From contig JAKCPB010000332.1 in the NCBI GenBank assembly GCA_021442155.1, forward strand, positions 248,001 to 312,000: a stretch of 64,000 bases of DNA. The letters are read 5' to 3'. This stretch comes from Cymbidium sinense. Lineage: Eukaryota > Streptophyta > Magnoliopsida > Asparagales > Orchidaceae. Shown here piece after piece: positions 59,757 to 64,000 of this stretch. A program made the translations under genes and the position numbers. Position 1 is the first letter of the stretch. The number at the start of each line of letters is the position of its first letter. The notes under the pieces are model-generated. The model saw nothing but the letters and a program-made list of their open reading frames with translations. It was not told the DNA's origin and made no database searches.

Positions 59757-60120
59757 GTTGGGAGAAGTGGTGGTGGTTATTGAGGTGGGAGGAGCGACGG
59801 TGGTTACAGGCATGGTGGTGGTGGAGAGAAAGATCGGGGATATGATGGTGGATCCCATTACTCGATAGTCAATAGGCCGGGGTGGTTCTGATAGAAACTA
59901 GAGAAAATCAAGAATGGATGATCCTATCTGGTGCTTATGGAACTCTGTCTTTACAGTAGAGACGACTCTAGTTATCTAGGGTTTTTGATTTGTGCTATGT
60001 GTGTTCATTTTTTATCTATGTCATCGTTTGTGTCTTAGAAAACTTGGTGTGTTACTTCGTTTATGAAATCAAAAAGAAGAATTGTTGAATCTGAATTTGT
60101 TCTCTATTAAAAAAACAAAA
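59757..60120 (+). pseudogene. glycine-rich (RGG-type) gene 3' end, copy 2
   Basis: The frame reads GRSGGGY, a stop, then GGRSDGGYRHGGGGEKDRGY and DGGSHYS, matching copy 1. The following bases (TATGGAACTCTGTCTTTACA at 59935-59960 and the CTATGTCATCGTTTGTGTCTTA block near 60015) are close to those of copy 1. The A-rich end (TTAAAAAAACAAAA) joins telomere-like repeat in the same way as copy 1. It is a decayed duplicate. Confidence 0.6.
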
Positions 60121-63100
60121 TATCCTAAACCATAAATTAAAACCTGAACCTTAGGCCTAAACCCTAAATCCTAAACCCTAAACGCTAAACCTTAAAACCC
60201 TAAACCCTAAAACTTAAACCCTATAAAAAACCCTAAACCCTCAAATAAACCTAAACCATAAACCCTAAATCCTAAAAAGCTAACAACCTAAACCTAAACT
60301 AAATAAAATCTAAAAATAAAAATAAAAAAAAACCTAAACCATAATAAAATAAAAAAAAAAAATAATAAAACCTAAACTAAACCTAAAGAAAATAAAATAA
60401 ACCTAGAATAAAATAAAATAAAACTAAATAAAATCTAAACCTAAAAATAAACCCAAAATAAATTAAAATAAACTAAAACTAAACCTAAATTAAAATAAAT
60501 AACTAAAATAAAACCTAAACTAAATAAAATAAAATAAACTAAAATAAACCTAAAAATAAACCTTAAAAAACTTAAAGCCTAAAACATTAAAAAAAAAAAC
60601 CTAAATAAAAATAAAACCTAAAAAAATAAAAATAAAAATAATAAACTAAAAAAATAAAAAACCTAAAAAATAAAACTAAAATTAAAACCTAAATAAATTA
60701 ACTAAAACTAAACTAAATAAAAATAAAATAATCATAAATAAAATAAAAATAAAATAAACTAAAACCTAAACCTACTGGTTTACTTTTTAAAAATTATAAA
60801 CTTAAAAATTTTAAAAAAACCCTAAACCCCTGACCTAAATAACCTAAAACCTAAAAATCCTAAACCCCAAGCTCTAAACCCCTATAAATAAAAATAAAAT
60901 AAAACCTAAACCTACAAATAAACCTAATTAAAACCTATAATAAACTAAAAAATAAAATAAAAAATAAATAAATAAAATAAATAACACCTAAACCTAACCT
61001 AAAATAAAATAAACTAAACCCTAACTAAATAAAATAAAAGAAAACTAAAATAAAACCTAAACTAAAAAATAAACATAAAATAAACCTAAATAAAACCTAA
61101 AACCTAGCCAAAATATAATAAAAACCTAAACCTAAATAAAAATAAAACTAAACATAAAAAAATAAAATAAAATAAAAGTAAACTAAAAAAAAAGATAAAC
61201 CTAAACTTAAACCAAAAAATAAACTAAATATGAAATAAAAAATAAAAAAAAATAAATAAACAAACTAAATAAAATAAAACTTAACCTAAATATAAAATAA
61301 ATAATAAACTAAAATAATTAAAATAAAATAGCTAAAATATGGGTTTGCTTAATTTAAAATAAAACTCTCAGTAACCTAAACCTAAATTCTAAACCCTAAA
61401 CTCCACTAGCCCTAAACCCCACCTAAACACAATCCTACCCACCAAACCCTAAACCCTAATCCCTAAACCCAAACTGAGCCTCCAATGACCCAATCATAAA
61501 TCTACATTAAACCTAGATCCTAAACTCCCTAAATCTTATCCCTAAACTAAATCTCTAAAAATAAAAACTCACTGGAAACTAAACCAAACTAACCTTAATT
61601 TAACTATAAAGAGCCCAATACTAAATAAAACCATAAACCAGACCCTAACCCCTAAAACCCTCCCTAGACCCTGAGCCTAAACAAAACCTACAAACCTGCA
61701 CTAAATAAAAGATAAATAAATTAAAATTTTAAACCTAAATAAACATAAACTAAAACATAAACCTAAAAAGGATAAAATAAACTAATTAAAATAAACTAAA
61801 ATAAAATAAATGAAAACTAAAACTAAACTTAAAAATAAAATAATCCTAAGAATAAAAAACCTAAATAAATTAAAAACTAAATGTAAAATAAAAAAATAAA
61901 CCTAAAATAAAATAAAATAAAAACTAAATAGAAACCTATACCTAAAAAATAAACCTTACAATAAAACAAAAAAATAAATAAAAAATAAAACCTATACTCT
62001 AAACTAAAAAAAAAAAACCTAACCCCTATACTAAAAAAAAGCTAAACCTAAAATAAAAATAAAATAAACAAAATAAAATAAACCTAGACCTAAACTGAAA
62101 TAAAGTAAACTAAAATAAATAAAACCTAATCCTAATTCTAAAATAAACTAATGCTAAAGCTAAACCTAAACTAAATAAAATGAAATAAACTATAAATAAA
62201 CCTAAACCTAAACAAAAAATAAAACCTAAAAATAGACCTAAAATAAAAACTTAAAACCTAAACCTAAAAAAATAAAATAAAAACCTAAATCTATTCCTAA
62301 AACTAAAACATAAAACATAAACCTAAAAAATAAAATAAAACTAAAACTCTACTAAAAAAATAAACCTAAACCTAAAAAATAAACTAAAATATAAAACTTA
62401 AACTAAAATAAATAAACCAAACTAAATAAAATAAAAATAAAACTAAATAAAAATAAAAAATAAAATAAATAAAAAATAAACTAAATAAATAAAATAAACA
62501 TAAACCTACATGTTTACTTAATTATAAAAAAAACCTAAACCCTAAACCCCAAAATTAACCCTATACCTTAAACCCTAAATAAAACTTTAAAATAAAATAA
62601 ATCAATAAACTTAAACCTAAATAAAATAAAATAATAAAATAAAATAAAACCCTAAACTAGAACCTAAACCTAAACCTAAACACAAAAATAAAATAAAATA
62701 AAAACTAAACTAAAATAAAATAAATAAAAACCAAAACATAACTAAAAATAAAATAAAACTAAAAATAAGTAACTTAAATAAAATAAAAATTAGGCATAAA
62801 ATAAAAAGAAAATAAACCAAAAATAAAATAAAATAAAAACTAAATAAAAACCTAAACCTAAAAAATAAACATAAAAATAAATAAAAAATAAAACCTAAAC
62901 CTTAAACTAAAAAAACAAACTTAAGCCTAAAATAAACAAAATAAAATAAACCTCAACCTAAACTAAGAGAAACTAAACAAAAATAAATAAAACCTAAACC
63001 TAAACCAAAAGGAAACTAATCCAAAACCCTAAACTATATAAAATAAACCTAAATCTAACCTAAAAATAAAATTTAAAAATAAACCTAAAACCTGAACCTG

Positions 63101-64000
63101 AAAAAAATAAAATAAAACCTAGACCTAAACCTAAAAATAAAAACTAAATCCTAGACAAAAAAATAAAAAATAAAACTTAGACATAAAAATAAAAAAAATA
63201 AAACAAAACTAAAAAATAAATATAAACCTAAACATAAACCTAAAAAAACTAAAATTAGGAAACCTAAAATAAATAAAAAATAAAAAAATAAACCTCAATA
63301 AAAGTAATAAATAAATAAAAAAAAAACCTCAATAAAAAAATCCCTAACCCTGAACCCTGAACCCTAAACCTACAAACCTAAACCCTAAACCCTAAACCTT
63401 AAACCTCAAAATCCTAAACCCTAAGCCCTAAATCCTAAACCCTAAAACCTTAAACCATAAACCATAAACCCTAAACCCTAAAACCTAAAACATACAACAC
63501 TAAACCCTAAACCCCAAACCATAAACCATAAATCTTAAACCCTAAAAACCTAAAAAGCTAAACCTAGACTAAATAAAACATAAAAATAAAATAAATAAAT
63601 AAAGCTAAAATTAAAAAAAATAAAATAATAAAATAAAATAAAAGCTAAAACTAAAACCTAAACCTAAACGTAAACCAAAACTAAAACCTAAACCAAAACC
63701 TAAAAATAAAATAAAATAATAAATTAAAACTAAAATAAAATAAATAAAAACCTAAATTAAACTATAAAAATAAAATAAACCTAAAAATAAAAAACTGAAA
63801 TAAAATAAAAATTAAACATAAAATAAAAATACAATAAAAATAAAATAAAATAAAATTAATAAAAAAATAAAACCTAAATCATAAACTAAAAAAACATAAA
63901 CATAAAATAAAAATAAAATAAACAAAATAAAATAAACCTAAACCTAAACTAAAATTAAAGCTAAATCTAAACCCTAATCTAAATAAAATAAAATAAACTA
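60121..64000. repeat. long degenerate telomere-like AT-rich array
   Basis: About 3.9 kb, running off the window end, of AAACCTAAA, AAATAAAATAAA and AAACCCTAAA units. The C-rich strand is the plus strand throughout, as in all arrays here. CCCTAAA-richer blocks lie at 60160-60290, 60820-60890, 61375-61690, 62535-62580 and 63345-63545. The landmark related to CCTACTGGTTTACTTAAT lies near 60762-60800, 61331-61362 and 62500-62535. No genes are present. Confidence 0.9.

Noticed and set aside
60121..64000. True chromosome end (telomere)
   Set aside because: The repeat is highly degenerate, AT-expanded and interrupted by landmarks, and similar arrays occur 30 kb away; it is interstitial.

Overview
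The window reads as intergenic, transposon-dominated nuclear DNA from a flowering plant with a large, AT-rich genome. The evidence is the content: plant-type Ty3/gypsy retrotransposons of the Tat/Ogre group (gag, protease, RT, two RNase H modules, integrase), a chromovirus-type Ty3/gypsy element, an L1-type LINE with a C-terminal RNase H, and kilobases of degenerate plant-telomere-like (AAACCCT-type) repeat. I see no intact host gene. Nearly every coding region is broken by stops and frameshifts, many of which look like C-to-T decay. The species cannot be named from this sequence alone.

Layout. 1-7175: minus-strand Tat-type element A (RNase H scrap, protease, gag, upstream ORF), followed by a leader of about 2 kb made of some two dozen tandem stem-loops, then the tRNA primer-binding site. 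7184-8338: truncated long terminal repeat (LTR). 8340-13290: minus-strand element B (protease, gag-pro linker, gag, upstream ORF, degenerate primer site). 13298-18527: LTR copy. 18528-34065: minus-strand element D (3' region with degenerate repeats, integrase, two RNase H modules, RT with YVDD, protease, gag). Its protease is split by a 7.5-kb inverted solo-LTR-like insertion at 24519-32004. 34066-36650: telomere-like AT-rich array that cuts into D's gag. 36651-38194: an unrecognised ORF and a LINE scrap. 38195-45942: another LTR copy of about 7.7 kb, opposite in orientation to the 24519-32004 copy. 46290 to about 51490: plus-strand decayed chromovirus-type element with its 3' LTR. 51496-64000: telomere-like arrays alternating with two copies of a glycine-rich gene 3' end, plus an almost full-length RNase-H LINE (52900-58051) followed by a G/T-rich tract.

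None of these genes work together as a pathway; they are layered insertions and rearrangements. The most unusual signals are: (i) the stem-loop array at 4868-6930, whose stems show compensatory changes between copies; (ii) a recurring non-telomeric landmark that punctuates the telomere-like arrays roughly every 0.5 kb; (iii) a duplicated unit in which a glycine-rich gene 3' end abuts telomere-like DNA at the same A-rich junction; and (iv) LTRs of about 7.5 kb carrying dense TTGACC/GGTCAA arrays. All coordinates were read by eye, so boundaries of degenerate features are approximate.
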